A stretch of DNA of 64,000 bases from Actinomycetes bacterium (GTDB taxonomy: Bacteria; Actinomycetota; Actinomycetes; Actinomycetales; Microbacteriaceae), in assembly GCA_023436775.1 (NCBI GenBank), contig JAEZHW010000055.1, positions 78,718-142,717 of the forward strand, written 5' to 3'. Of the stretch, positions 1 to 10,490 are shown one piece after another. The notes under the pieces are model-generated. The model made no database searches, was not told where the DNA came from, and was given only the letters and a program-made list of their open reading frames with translations. Both the position numbers and the translations under genes were made by a program. Numbering within the stretch: position 1 is the stretch's first letter; each line of letters opens with the position of its first letter.

Positions 1-1
1 T

Positions 2-1629
<1,628 letters not shown>

Positions 1630-1633
<4 letters not shown>

Positions 1634-2469
1634 CGAACGGGGGCCTGAGCTTCGGCCAACGACTCGACGAGGCAGTGTCGAGGTTCGGGCCCCTGTGCGT
1701 TGGCATCGACCCGCACGCGTCCCTGCTTGCCGATTGGGGGCTGAACGACGATGCGAGCGGCGCGGAGTCGTTCGGCCGCACCGTAATCGAGGCGAGCGCT
1801 GGCCGGGTGGCCATCGTCAAGCCGCAGGTCGCCTTCTTCGAGCGCTTCGGCTCGGTTGGCATTGCCGGCCTCGAGCGCATCCTTGCTGATGCCCGTCAGG
1901 CCGGCGTGCTGACGATCGCCGACGCGAAGCGCGGCGACATTGGCAGCACGATGGACGGCTATGCGCTGGCTTGGCTCAGCCCGGGCAGCCCGCTTGAGGC
2001 TGACTCGGTGACGCTGAGCCCGTACCTCGGCTTCGGCAGCCTGCAGCCAGCAATCACGCTTGCGCAGCAGCACGGCAAGGGCATCTTCGCGCTGGCCGCG
2101 ACCTCGAACCCTGAGGGCGCCTCGGTCCAGCAGCAGGGTGAGCCCAGCGTGGCGGCCTCGATCGCTGCGGCCGCGGCCCTGGCCAACGCGGATGCGGATG
2201 TGGTCGGCTCGATCGGTCTGGTCATCGGGGCGACCGTGCGCGCGGAAGCGTATGGGATTGACCTCGAATCGCTGGTGAAGACGCCGATTCTCGCGCCCGG
2301 ATTCGGCGCGCAAGGGGCGACGGCCGCCGACCTGGTGGACCGCTTCGGCGCAGCCGCGCCGCGCGTGCTGGTCAGCGAATCGCGCAGCATCCTCAGCGCC
2401 GGACCCGTTGGCCTGGTGGACGTGATTGACCGCGAACGCGAGGCGATTGCGGCGGTGCTCCATGGCTGA
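1630..2469 (+). CDS. pyrF: Orotidine 5'-phosphate decarboxylase (type 2)
   Basis: Decarboxylates OMP to UMP, the last step of de novo UMP synthesis. At 279 aa it is the longer type 2 form found in mycobacteria and relatives. The catalytic signature DAKRGDIG lies at residues 98-105, with Lys100 as the likely catalytic lysine. The N-terminus has CVGIDPH, which binds the substrate. The start codon overlaps the carB stop by 4 nt, and the 3' end overlaps the start of the next gene by 8 nt, so carB, pyrF and the mIHF/gmk fusion are almost certainly one transcript. Confidence 0.96.
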
Positions 2470-3382
2470 CCTGCCGGAAGCGCTCCGCTCCGTGGATCGG
2501 GCGGCGGCCGCAGCCAAGGCAGTGGCGGTGCGGCGCGAGCGGGCCGCGATTAAGCAGGCCGTGGCGCGGCGGACGATCGCGCCCGCCCAGGTGCTTGCCG
2601 ACAGCCTCGTTGCTGAGTCGGCAGCCGCAGGGTTGCGGGTCACGGACTTGCTCGGCGCGATTCCTGGGGTGGGGCCGATCCGAGTCCAGGCTGCACTTGC
2701 GGACCTCGCCATTTCCGAACGCAAGCGCCTCGGCGGGCTGGGGGAGCAGCAGCGTCGCCGCCTTGCCGAGTATCTGGCCGCGTTCACGCCGACGGTTGCC
2801 GCGCGCGGTCGCTTGATTGTGCTCGCGGGTCCCACCGCGGTCGGTAAGGGCACGGTGACGCAGCACATTCGCGAGCACTACCCGGAGGTGCTGCTGTCGG
2901 TCTCAGCGACCACTCGTGCGCCGCGACCGGGTGAGGTAGAGGGCGTCAACTACTATTTCGTCACCAACGAGCAGTTCGACGACATGGTTGCCAGCGGTCA
3001 GATGCTGGAGTGGGCCGTGGTGCACAACCAGAATCGCTACGGCACGCCGCGCGGTCCGGTGGAGGCGGCGCTCGCCGCTGGTCGCAGCGTGTTGCTCGAG
3101 ATCGACCTGCAAGGTGCGCGCCAGGTGCGCGCGGCGATGCCCGAGGCCGTGCTGGTTTTCCTCGCCCCGCCCAGTTGGGAGGAACTCGTGCGTCGGCTCA
3201 TTGGCCGCGGCACTGAATCCGCGGAGGAACAACAGCGTCGCCTGGACACCGCCAAGGTGGAACTGGCGGCGCAAGATGAGTTTGATGTGCGAATTGTGAA
3301 CGACGAAGTCGCCGTTGCGGCGCAGAAGGTCGTAGACTTACTTGGTGCGTCTGCGCAGCAGGCGTCAGGAATTGAGGAGTGA
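2462..3382 (+). CDS. gmk: Fusion of actinobacterial integration host factor (mIHF) with guanylate kinase
   Basis: Guanylate kinase phosphorylates GMP to GDP. The frame stays open upstream to 2426, but ATG 2462 ([12 protein letters not shown]) fits best because it overlaps the pyrF stop and precedes the first conserved residues. Residues ~5-108 match mIHF, the small nucleoid protein normally encoded by its own gene just before gmk: a basic helix ([14 protein letters not shown]), a helix-hairpin-helix ([13 protein letters not shown], ~63-75) and [15 protein letters not shown]. Residues ~116-300 are guanylate kinase: P-loop GPTAVGKG at ~123-130, the GMP-binding stretch [11 protein letters not shown], and the core segment [20 protein letters not shown]. 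No stop or start separates the two parts, so one 306-aa protein is predicted. That it keeps both DNA binding and kinase activity is inference. Confidence 0.93.
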   Translation: MADLPEALRSVDRAAAAAKAVAVRRERAAIKQAVARRTIAPAQVLADSLVAESAAAGLRVTDLLGAIPGVGPIRVQAALADLAISERKRLGGLGEQQRRRLAEYLAAFTPTVAARGRLIVLAGPTAVGKGTVTQHIREHYPEVLLSVSATTRAPRPGEVEGVNYYFVTNEQFDDMVASGQMLEWAVVHNQNRYGTPRGPVEAALAAGRSVLLEIDLQGARQVRAAMPEAVLVFLAPPSWEELVRRLIGRGTESAEEQQRRLDTAKVELAAQDEFDVRIVNDEVAVAAQKVVDLLGASAQQASGIEE

Positions 3383-3384
3383 AC

Positions 3385-3639
3385 GTGGCCGAAAAGTTGC
3401 AGGGAATCATCAACCCCCCGATCGATGAGCTGCTGAACAAGGTGCCGTCGAAGTACGCACTGGTCATCTTCGCTGCCAAGCGGGCTCGTCAGATCAACCA
3501 GTACTACACCGACCTCCAGGAAGGTCAGCTCTTCGACAACGTGGGTCCGCTTGTGGACGCCAGCGTCGAGGACAAGCCGCTGTCGGTGGCGCTGCGTGAG
3601 GTCAACGAGGACAAGCTCGTTCTCCAGCTGGCGCAGTAA
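3385..3639 (+). CDS. rpoZ: DNA-directed RNA polymerase omega subunit
   Basis: Omega subunit, which helps assemble and stabilise RNA polymerase by chaperoning beta'. The product is 84 aa with the family core [35 protein letters not shown] and AAKRARQI are the beta'-contacting signature. Two GTG starts are possible. GTG 3385 lies 5 nt after a good AGGAG (3375-3379), whereas GTG 3379 would place the ribosome site inside the start codon, so 3385 is chosen. It directly follows gmk and precedes coaBC, the usual actinobacterial order. Confidence 0.95.
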   Translation: MAEKLQGIINPPIDELLNKVPSKYALVIFAAKRARQINQYYTDLQEGQLFDNVGPLVDASVEDKPLSVALREVNEDKLVLQLAQ

Positions 3640-3663
3640 GTCGCGCTGACCGGGGCGGACGCG

Positions 3664-4869
3664 ATGCGCATCGTCGTCGGCATCTCGGGTGGGATCGCCG
3701 CCTATAAGGCGGTTGGTGTCGTCCGGTTGCTGGTGCTTGCCGGTCACGACGTCCATGTCGTGCCCACCGAGGCGGCTCTTCGCTTCGTCGGTCGACCCAC
3801 GCTGGAAGCCATCAGCCGCAATCCCGTGCACGATTCCGTCTTTGACGGTGTCGACGAGGTTCGGCATGTTGCTTTGGGTCAGCGGGCCGACCTGATTCTC
3901 GTGGCGCCCGCCACGGCCAACACCCTGGCCAAGATCGCACACGGGTTTGCCGATGATCTGCTCGGCACCACGATCCTCGCCAGTCGCGCCCCACTGGTGG
4001 TGGCCCCGGCCATGCACACGGAAATGTGGGAGCAGGCATCGACGCAGGCGAACATCGCGACGCTGCAGGCTCGCGGCGTGACGATCGTGGGCCCGGCCAG
4101 CGGCCAGCTCACTGGTCAGGATTCGGGCGTGGGGCGGATGGCTGAGCCGGACCAGATCGTCGCCGAAGCGCTGGCACTGCTGCCTGACGCTGGCCCGGTG
4201 CCGGCCGGTGACTTCGCAGGCAAGCGCATCGTCATTTCCGCCGGTGGCACCCGCGAGGCGCTGGACCCGGTCCGCTTCCTCGGCAACCGTTCCAGCGGCA
4301 AGCAGGGCGCGGCGCTGGCTGCAGCAGCTCGCGATCGTGGAGCCCGCGTAACATTCCTCGCCGCGAACCTCGAGGTGCCGATACCGGATGGCGTGGACGT
4401 GGTGCACGTCACCAGCGCGCTGGAACTCGCCGAGGCTGCTGCCCGCGTCGCGCCGGAGGCCGACGTGGTCATCATGGCCGCCGCGGTCGCGGACTACCGA
4501 CCCGAGACGGTCGCGCAGGGCAAAATCAAGAAGGAAACCGCCGGCGATACGCTGCAGTTGAGCCTGGTGAAGAACCCGGACATCCTGCAGTCGCTCGTGC
4601 AGCAGCGTCAGGACGGCCAGGTAATCGTCGGCTTCGCCGCTGAGACGGCCGCGAGTGAAGCGGAACTGCTGGACCTCGGTCGAGCCAAGATTCGGCGTAA
4701 GGGTGCCGACCTGCTGGTCCTCAACGCGGTGGGTTGGACCGCTGGCTTTGCACAGGACGACAATGCCGCCGTAATGATTGATTCGGCCGGTGCTATCGTT
4801 GGACGAGCCCAGGGGGACAAGCGCTTGGTCGCTGACGCCATCCTGGATGCCATCCACTCGTACGTCTAG
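3664..4869 (+). CDS. coaBC: Bifunctional phosphopantothenoylcysteine decarboxylase / phosphopantothenate-cysteine ligase
   Basis: Two consecutive steps of coenzyme A synthesis: CoaB joins phosphopantothenate and cysteine, and CoaC (FMN flavoprotein) decarboxylates the product. The N-terminal CoaC half (~1-190) has GISGGIAAYKA, the active-site His68 in VRHVALG, and PAMHTEMW at 115-122. The clamp region reads LTGQDSGVGRM and lacks the cysteine of the E. coli ACGD motif; I believe other actinobacterial CoaBC share this. The C-terminal CoaB half has GGTREALDPVRFLGNRSSGKQG, AAAVADYRP and KIKKE. Its 401 aa is the normal length. It sits 24 nt after rpoZ in the same operon. Confidence 0.96.
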   Translation: MRIVVGISGGIAAYKAVGVVRLLVLAGHDVHVVPTEAALRFVGRPTLEAISRNPVHDSVFDGVDEVRHVALGQRADLILVAPATANTLAKIAHGFADDLLGTTILASRAPLVVAPAMHTEMWEQASTQANIATLQARGVTIVGPASGQLTGQDSGVGRMAEPDQIVAEALALLPDAGPVPAGDFAGKRIVISAGGTREALDPVRFLGNRSSGKQGAALAAAARDRGARVTFLAANLEVPIPDGVDVVHVTSALELAEAAARVAPEADVVIMAAAVADYRPETVAQGKIKKETAGDTLQLSLVKNPDILQSLVQQRQDGQVIVGFAAETAASEAELLDLGRAKIRRKGADLLVLNAVGWTAGFAQDDNAAVMIDSAGAIVGRAQGDKRLVADAILDAIHSYV

Positions 4870-4905
4870 CACGCTCCCGCGTGCGGTCTACACCCCAGGA
4901 GTCCC

Positions 4906-6111
4906 ATGTCCGCGGCGTTGCGGTTGTTCAGCTCAGAGTCGGTGACCGAAGGGCACCCCGACAAGCTGTGTGACCAGGTCTCGGACCGCATCCTGGATGC
5001 GTACCTCGCTGCCGACCCGAACAGCCGGGTCGCGGTGGAAACGCTGGTGACGACCGGGCTGGTGCAGATTGCCGGTGAGGTGCGCTCCTCGGTGCTGATC
5101 CCGGTGGCAGAAATCGCCCGACAGGCGATTCGTGACGCGGGCTACACCCACTCAGAACTCGGCTTCGATGGTGACACTTGCGCTGTGAACGTGGCCATCG
5201 GTGCACAGTCGCCGGACATCGCGCAGGGCGTGGACGTTGCGCTCGAAGCGCGTGAAGGTGACGACGACGAACTGAACGCGCAGGGCGCGGGCGATCAGGG
5301 CATCATGTTCGGCTACGCGACGGACGAAACCCCGGACCTGCTGCCGCTGCCGATTTCGTTGGCCCACCGACTGTCTCGCCGCCTTGCCACGGTCCGCAAG
5401 TCGGGTGACCTCGATTACCTCCGACCGGACGGCAAGACTCAGGTCACCATCGGCTACGAGGGTGCGACGCCGCGCACGGTGGAAACGGTTGTCATCTCGG
5501 CGCAGCACGCCCCGTCGGTGTCGTTGGCACAACTGCAGGCAGACCTGATCGAAGTCGTGGCCAAGCCGGTCCTGGACGAGGCGGACATCGACGCCAGCGG
5601 CGTGCGATTCCTGATCAACCCGACCGGCCGATTCGAACTGGGCGGTCCGAAGGGTGACGCGGGACTGACCGGCCGCAAGATCATTGTCGACACCTATGGT
5701 GGGGCGGCCCGCCACGGTGGCGGTGCGTTCAGCGGCAAGGACCCGTCAAAGGTGGACCGCTCGGCCGCGTACGCGCTGCGGTGGGCAGCCAAGAACGTCG
5801 TTGCTGCGGGTCTGGCCAAGCGCATTGAACTGCAGTTGGCCTATGCCATTGGTGCAGCCGCCCCGGTGGGCCTGTACGTGGAAACCTTCGGCACCGGCAC
5901 TGTCGCGGATGAGGCGATTGTGCAGGCGGTGCGGGACGTGTTCGACTTCCGGCCGGCGGCCATCGTGCGCGACCTCGACCTGCTCCGCCCGATCTACGCC
6001 CCCTCTGCGGCGTACGGACACTTCGGTCGAAGCACCGAAGGCGGGTTCTTCCCCTGGGAGCAGCTCAACCGCGTTGACGCGCTGCGCGCCGCTGCGGGGA
6101 TCGCTGGATAA
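4906..6111 (+). CDS. metK: S-adenosylmethionine synthetase
   Basis: Forms S-adenosylmethionine from methionine and ATP. The 401-aa product has every family landmark: [15 protein letters not shown] near the N-terminus with the catalytic His17, [12 protein letters not shown] at 127-138 (methionine/ATP loop), [18 protein letters not shown], and the P-loop-like [24 protein letters not shown] sits 5-6 nt before the ATG. The 36-nt gap from coaBC has no room for a SAM riboswitch, so regulation would have to come from the operon promoter. Confidence 0.97.
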   Translation: MSAALRLFSSESVTEGHPDKLCDQVSDRILDAYLAADPNSRVAVETLVTTGLVQIAGEVRSSVLIPVAEIARQAIRDAGYTHSELGFDGDTCAVNVAIGAQSPDIAQGVDVALEAREGDDDELNAQGAGDQGIMFGYATDETPDLLPLPISLAHRLSRRLATVRKSGDLDYLRPDGKTQVTIGYEGATPRTVETVVISAQHAPSVSLAQLQADLIEVVAKPVLDEADIDASGVRFLINPTGRFELGGPKGDAGLTGRKIIVDTYGGAARHGGGAFSGKDPSKVDRSAAYALRWAAKNVVAAGLAKRIELQLAYAIGAAAPVGLYVETFGTGTVADEAIVQAVRDVFDFRPAAIVRDLDLLRPIYAPSAAYGHFGRSTEGGFFPWEQLNRVDALRAAAGIAG

Positions 6112-6134
6112 CGCTCGGTGGGGGCGGTGACCGG

Positions 6135-8006
6135 ATGCAGCCACACGCCAACGCGCCGCGGGTCGCACGAGTCCTGATCGACTCGCCGCTGCCGCAACTG
6201 GACCGCCTCTTCGACTACGCCGTTCCGGAACGGCTCGCCGATCGCGCCGTGCCTGGCGTGCGCGTGCGCGTACCGCTGCGGAATCGGGTGTCGGACGGGT
6301 GGCTGGTCGAACTCGCATCCTCATCCGAGGTCGCGGGGTCGCTGTCCGAACTCGATGACGTGGTATCGACGATTCCGGTGCTTTCGGCACCGGTGGTGAC
6401 GCTGGCGAGGCGACTGGCGGATCGGGTCGCTGGTACGGCCAGCGATGTGCTCCGGCTTGCAGTGCCGAAGCGGCAGGTGCGGGTCGAACAGGCCGTCGCG
6501 CAGCTCCGTGCTGCAGCCAGTGAATCTGCGGCTGATCTGGCAGGGTCGTCGCCGCACCCCGGTTCGGAGCAGGCACTGCCGCAGGTAGCCGGATTCCCTG
6601 ATCTTGCTACTGGGCTTCGTTCGGGCGGTCGATATGCCCTACAGGCCCCGCCTCACCCGATCGCGACCGTGAACGGTGGCTGGTTGCCCGCCTGGGCCGC
6701 CCTCCTCGCGGATGCCGTCGCCGCCGTGCGTGCCGTGGGGAAGGACGCGGTGTTGGCGGTTCCCGACCAGCGCGACCTCGACCAGTTGGCTCGAGCGCTG
6801 CAGCTGCGTCTGCCCGACGAGCCGGTGGCGCGCCTCGATGGTGCCCAAAAGCCTGCGGTGCGGTACCGGTCCTACTTGGACGCCCACGACGGCCGCACGC
6901 ACATTGTGATCGGCAGCCGGCATGCGCTGTTGGCGCCACTGCCAGACCTCGGCCTGATCGCGGTGTGGGACGATGCCGATCCTGTGCTGGAGGAGCCACT
7001 GGCGCCCTATCTCCAGGCACGGGACACCGCACTGATTCGGCAGGAACTGTCGGGTGCAGCACTGCTCCTGGCCGGCCATACCCGGAGCGCGGATGTGCAG
7101 CGGCTGGTGGAGGTTGGCTGGTTACAGGAGGCGCTTCCTGCCAAGGCGTATCGCCCGCGGGTGGTGCTGTCCGAACGTCAGCCGGAGGATCGTCCTACGG
7201 GTCGACTGCCAGCGGCCGCCTATGGGCTGCTGCGTGATGGCTTGGCGAACGGCCCGGTGCTCGTCCAGGTCGCTCGACCGCCAGGTGAGCCGACGCCGGT
7301 GCCAATTCCAGATGCGGAGGTGAACCTCACCCCGCCGCCAGCCCCGGACGTACTGCGCACTGCCGCAGAACTCGGCAAGGCGTTTCCGAAGATTCGCGTG
7401 GTCACCTCGCACGGGGCTGCGGGGATTCGCGAAGTCGACGCTCGTCCCGCGATTGTGGTTGCCACCCGGGGGACCGAACCCTTCGCTCTCGGCGGCTACC
7501 GCGCGGTGCTGCTGTTAGACGGAGGACGCATGCTCGCGCGCGAGGCAATGCGGGTGAGCGAGGATTGTCTGCGCTGGTGGGCGAATGCCGCCTCGCTGGC
7601 CGCCCCGGGTGCCCCGATCCTCTTGACCGGGGTCGACGGTCCGGTGGCGGATGCCTTCGCGACCTGGAACTTTCCGGCCTACGCGGCGCAGGAACTCCGG
7701 GACCGGCGCGAACTCGGCTTCCCGCCCGCGCTGCGCACGGTGCGCCTGCACGGCCCGAAAGAGGCCGTGGCGGACCTCCATGACGCGCTCCAGCGCGACT
7801 ACGCGGCTCGGGTACTTCAGCCAATCCGCAGCGACGGACCGGCCGCGGAGGTCTTGCTGGGCTTCGAGTACCGGTACGGTGGAGAGGTCGCCGCTGCTGT
7901 GAAGGCAGCCATGATCCGGGCCGCGACTGGCCGTCATCGGCCCGTACGTCGCCCCGGACTCCCACTCAAGGCCCGATTCGATGAAAGGGAGCCGTTCCTC
8001 GAATGA
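6135..8006 (+). CDS. priA: PriA-like primosomal protein N', degenerate actinobacterial form
   Basis: In most bacteria PriA is a 3'-5' helicase that reloads the replisome at collapsed forks. This 623-aa protein keeps the N-terminal 3'-end-binding domain (VLIDSPLPQLDRLFDYAVP), IVIGSRHALLAPLPDLGLIAVWDDAD, and the C-terminal part (YAAQELRDRRELGFPPALRTVRL). No Walker A P-loop is visible, and only one cysteine remains in the protein, so the eight zinc-binding cysteines of canonical PriA are gone. Such helicase-dead PriA-like proteins are typical of Actinobacteria; loss of ATPase activity is inferred from the missing motifs. The stop overlaps the fmt start by 4 nt. Confidence 0.9.
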   Translation: MQPHANAPRVARVLIDSPLPQLDRLFDYAVPERLADRAVPGVRVRVPLRNRVSDGWLVELASSSEVAGSLSELDDVVSTIPVLSAPVVTLARRLADRVAGTASDVLRLAVPKRQVRVEQAVAQLRAAASESAADLAGSSPHPGSEQALPQVAGFPDLATGLRSGGRYALQAPPHPIATVNGGWLPAWAALLADAVAAVRAVGKDAVLAVPDQRDLDQLARALQLRLPDEPVARLDGAQKPAVRYRSYLDAHDGRTHIVIGSRHALLAPLPDLGLIAVWDDADPVLEEPLAPYLQARDTALIRQELSGAALLLAGHTRSADVQRLVEVGWLQEALPAKAYRPRVVLSERQPEDRPTGRLPAAAYGLLRDGLANGPVLVQVARPPGEPTPVPIPDAEVNLTPPPAPDVLRTAAELGKAFPKIRVVTSHGAAGIREVDARPAIVVATRGTEPFALGGYRAVLLLDGGRMLAREAMRVSEDCLRWWANAASLAAPGAPILLTGVDGPVADAFATWNFPAYAAQELRDRRELGFPPALRTVRLHGPKEAVADLHDALQRDYAARVLQPIRSDGPAAEVLLGFEYRYGGEVAAAVKAAMIRAATGRHRPVRRPGLPLKARFDEREPFLE

Positions 8007-8938
8007 GACTGCTCTTTGCTGGCACCCCTGACGTAGCCGTTCCCGCACTTCGGGCGGTACATGCGGCAGGCCACGACATTGTTGCAGTCATCACCCGGCA
8101 GGATGCTCCGCTCGGTCGCAAGCGTGTGCTCACGCCATCACCGGTTGCGGTAGCGGCGGAGGAACTCGGACTGCGCGTCATCAAGCAGAACCGCCTCACC
8201 GCCGAGCTCGAACCCGAGTTGGCCGCGCTGCAGCCGGACCTTGGCGTGGTGGTGGCGTATGGCGGCCTGATCCGGGACCCCCTGCTCAGCCTGCCGACGC
8301 ACGGCTGGATCAATGCACACTTCTCGCTGCTGCCGGCCTGGCGTGGCGCCTCGCCGGTGCAGGCCGGCCTGATTGCTGGCGATACTGAGACGGGTGTGAG
8401 TGTGTTTCGGCTGGTCCCGGAACTCGATGCGGGGCCCTTGTTCGCGCGTGTGCCGTATCCGACGCAGGATCAGACCGCGGGCGAACTGTTGGCCCGCCTC
8501 GCGGTCGAGGCAGGTCCGATTCTGACCCGGGTCATTGGCGATATTGCTGCCGGTGCCGAGCCACGCGAACAGCAGGGCGAGGTGACCTACGCGCCGAAGC
8601 TGTCCATTGCGGATGGTCGACTGGATCCGACCCAGGGCGCGGCCGCCGTACTGGCGCGCTACCGCGGGGTGACTCCCGAGCCCGGTGCATGGTTGTCCGT
8701 CGCGGGGGAGCGACTGAAGGTGCTCGACCTTGCCGCATCGGACGCGACCGGTGTGGACGCCGGAGTGATCACCGTGCAGAACAAGCAGGTCCTGCTTGGT
8801 ACCACTTCCGGTGCGCTGTTGTTGCTTCGCGTGCAGCCGGCTGGCAGAACCGCGATGGCGGCGGCGGACTGGTGGCGGGGTCTCGGCGGGGTAGCCCAGT
8901 TGCTCGTCGATGCGATTGACGACGGGGGAGCAGCATGA
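8003..8938 (+). CDS. fmt: Methionyl-tRNA formyltransferase
   Basis: Formylates initiator Met-tRNA with 10-formyl-tetrahydrofolate so that translation can begin. The 311-aa product has the N-terminal Rossmann-like domain (LLFAGTPDVAVPALRA) and the catalytic triad N104, H106 and D142 in INAHFSLLPAWRGASPV and LVPELDAGPLF. The C-terminal tRNA-binding beta-barrel domain begins near residue 210. The start overlaps the priA stop (ATGA) and the stop overlaps the rsmB start (ATGA), so the three genes are coupled. Confidence 0.97.
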   Translation: MRLLFAGTPDVAVPALRAVHAAGHDIVAVITRQDAPLGRKRVLTPSPVAVAAEELGLRVIKQNRLTAELEPELAALQPDLGVVVAYGGLIRDPLLSLPTHGWINAHFSLLPAWRGASPVQAGLIAGDTETGVSVFRLVPELDAGPLFARVPYPTQDQTAGELLARLAVEAGPILTRVIGDIAAGAEPREQQGEVTYAPKLSIADGRLDPTQGAAAVLARYRGVTPEPGAWLSVAGERLKVLDLAASDATGVDAGVITVQNKQVLLGTTSGALLLLRVQPAGRTAMAAADWWRGLGGVAQLLVDAIDDGGAA

Positions 8939-10440
8939 GCGCCGATCGACGTGATGCTCGCGCTGGCGGTCGCGGTGGTCGGCCACGCGGTGGGCAGCAA
9001 CGCGGTAGCGCGCCGCACCGCACGCCAGGCCGTGATGGCGCCCCCACGCGCCGACGCCTGCCCGACACCGCCCGTGGCGTTGCGCTCGGCGTGATCATGG
9101 CCGTCCGCGAGGACGATGCTTACGCAAACCTGCTGCTGCCGACACGCATCCGTCGCGCCGGGTTGCGCAGTGACGATGCCGCACTCGCGACGGAGCTGAC
9201 CTACGGCACATTGCGCGGCTGGGGCCTGTACGAGCAGATCCTGGCGCGTGCCGCCGGTCGCGGACTCAACGAGATCGACCGCGTCTCGGCAGATGTGCTT
9301 CGCCTCGGCGCACACCAGCTGCTCTCGACCCGTATCCCGGCCCACGCGGCCGTCCACGAGACGGTCGAGGTCGCCCGCGCCGTCGTGCCCGAACGTGCCC
9401 TCGGTTTCATCAATGCCGTCATGCGCCGCATCAGCGAGCGCAGTCACGAGGAATGGGTGGCGCTGCTCCTGGCGGAGGGCGTCGAGCGCGGTGCCGATGC
9501 CCGCCTCGCCCTGGAAACCGCGCACCCGACGTGGATCGTCGCAGCCCTGCGGGAGTCCCTCGCCGCTGACCCAAGCGTGCTGGACGCGGACGCGGACCTC
9601 CGTGAGCTGCTGCACGCCGATAACCAGGCTCCCACGGTGTCGCTGGCCAGCATGGTCGGTGAGCGCGGTGCGGAGGCGCCGGGGGGCGTCACGGATCTGC
9701 CGTATTCGCCGCGCGGCCTGCGATGGCCGGGTGGAGACCCCGGACAGTGGTCAGCAATCGCTGACGGTTCGGTGCGTGTCCAGGATGAAGGATCACAGCT
9801 TGCGGCGCTGGCGCTCAGTCGTGCGCACGCGATTGCTTCGAATGAGATCTGGCTGGACATGTGCGCCGGTCCCGGTGGAAAGTCAGCCCTGCTTGCGGCG
9901 GAACTGCTCGGGACCGGCGGCAACCTGATCGCCAACGAGTCGGTTCCGGCGCGCGCCGACCTGGTTCGGGACTCGGTACGTGCCGTGCAGGAGGTCGTGA
10001 CCGTTCTGGAAGGTGACGCACGACGCTTTGTTGAGCAGCCCGGTCACTATGACCGCATCCTGCTCGATGCGCCCTGTACGGGTCTTGGAGCGCTGCGCCG
10101 TCGACCTGAGGCACGTTGGCGGAAGGACCCGGACGACCTCGCCGCTCTGGTGCGCTTGCAGTCGCAGCTGCTGGATGCTGCAGCGGTGGCCCTGAAGCCC
10201 GGCGGGGTCCTCGCCTACGTCACCTGTTCGCCACACCTGGCCGAAACGCGCGAGCAAGTGGATGCCCTGCTGGCCCGCCGCAGCGGTCTGCGGAGCCTTG
10301 ACACTGGGGCTGTGCTGCAGTCCTTTGCGCGCACGCCGCTGCCTGGCGTTCAGGCGGGGATGCCGGTGGTGCAGCTGTGGCCGCATCGGCACGGGACCGA
10401 TGCGATGTTCATCACGTTGTTCGAGAAGGTCCCGCGCTAA
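8935..10440 (+). CDS. rsmB: 16S rRNA (cytosine-C5)-methyltransferase, RsmB/Fmu family
   Basis: SAM-dependent methyltransferase that modifies a cytosine (m5C967 in E. coli) of 16S rRNA. The 501-aa protein starts with a ~45-residue Arg/Gly-rich tail (RGGRPRGGQQRGSAPHR), followed by a NusB-like RNA-binding domain (~50-190) and the methyltransferase fold with SAM motif DMCAGPGGKSALLA. Both family cysteines are present: the PCTG motif near residue 377 and the TCSPH motif near residue 429. The basic tail is low-complexity and probably helps rRNA binding. It ends the run of genes coupled by 4-nt overlaps, since rpe has its own promoter. Confidence 0.94.
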   Translation: MSADRRDARAGGRGGRPRGGQQRGSAPHRTPGRDGAPTRRRLPDTARGVALGVIMAVREDDAYANLLLPTRIRRAGLRSDDAALATELTYGTLRGWGLYEQILARAAGRGLNEIDRVSADVLRLGAHQLLSTRIPAHAAVHETVEVARAVVPERALGFINAVMRRISERSHEEWVALLLAEGVERGADARLALETAHPTWIVAALRESLAADPSVLDADADLRELLHADNQAPTVSLASMVGERGAEAPGGVTDLPYSPRGLRWPGGDPGQWSAIADGSVRVQDEGSQLAALALSRAHAIASNEIWLDMCAGPGGKSALLAAELLGTGGNLIANESVPARADLVRDSVRAVQEVVTVLEGDARRFVEQPGHYDRILLDAPCTGLGALRRRPEARWRKDPDDLAALVRLQSQLLDAAAVALKPGGVLAYVTCSPHLAETREQVDALLARRSGLRSLDTGAVLQSFARTPLPGVQAGMPVVQLWPHRHGTDAMFITLFEKVPR

Positions 10441-10477
10441 CCCGCATGCCAACTGGGTTGGCCGGGCTTGCGCAGGA

Positions 10478-10483
10478 TAGGCT
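10478..10483 (+). promoter_or_regulatory. -10 element TAGGCT for leaderless rpe
   Basis: TAGGCT lies 7 nt before the rpe ATG (10491). A transcript starting the usual 6-8 nt downstream would begin at or next to the ATG, giving a leaderless mRNA. No Shine-Dalgarno sequence lies between the two, which supports this reading. Confidence 0.55.
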
Positions 10484-10490
10484 ATCTGCC

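Noticed and set aside
4870..4905. SAM riboswitch before metK
   Set aside because: The gap is only 36 nt, too short for any SAM riboswitch.
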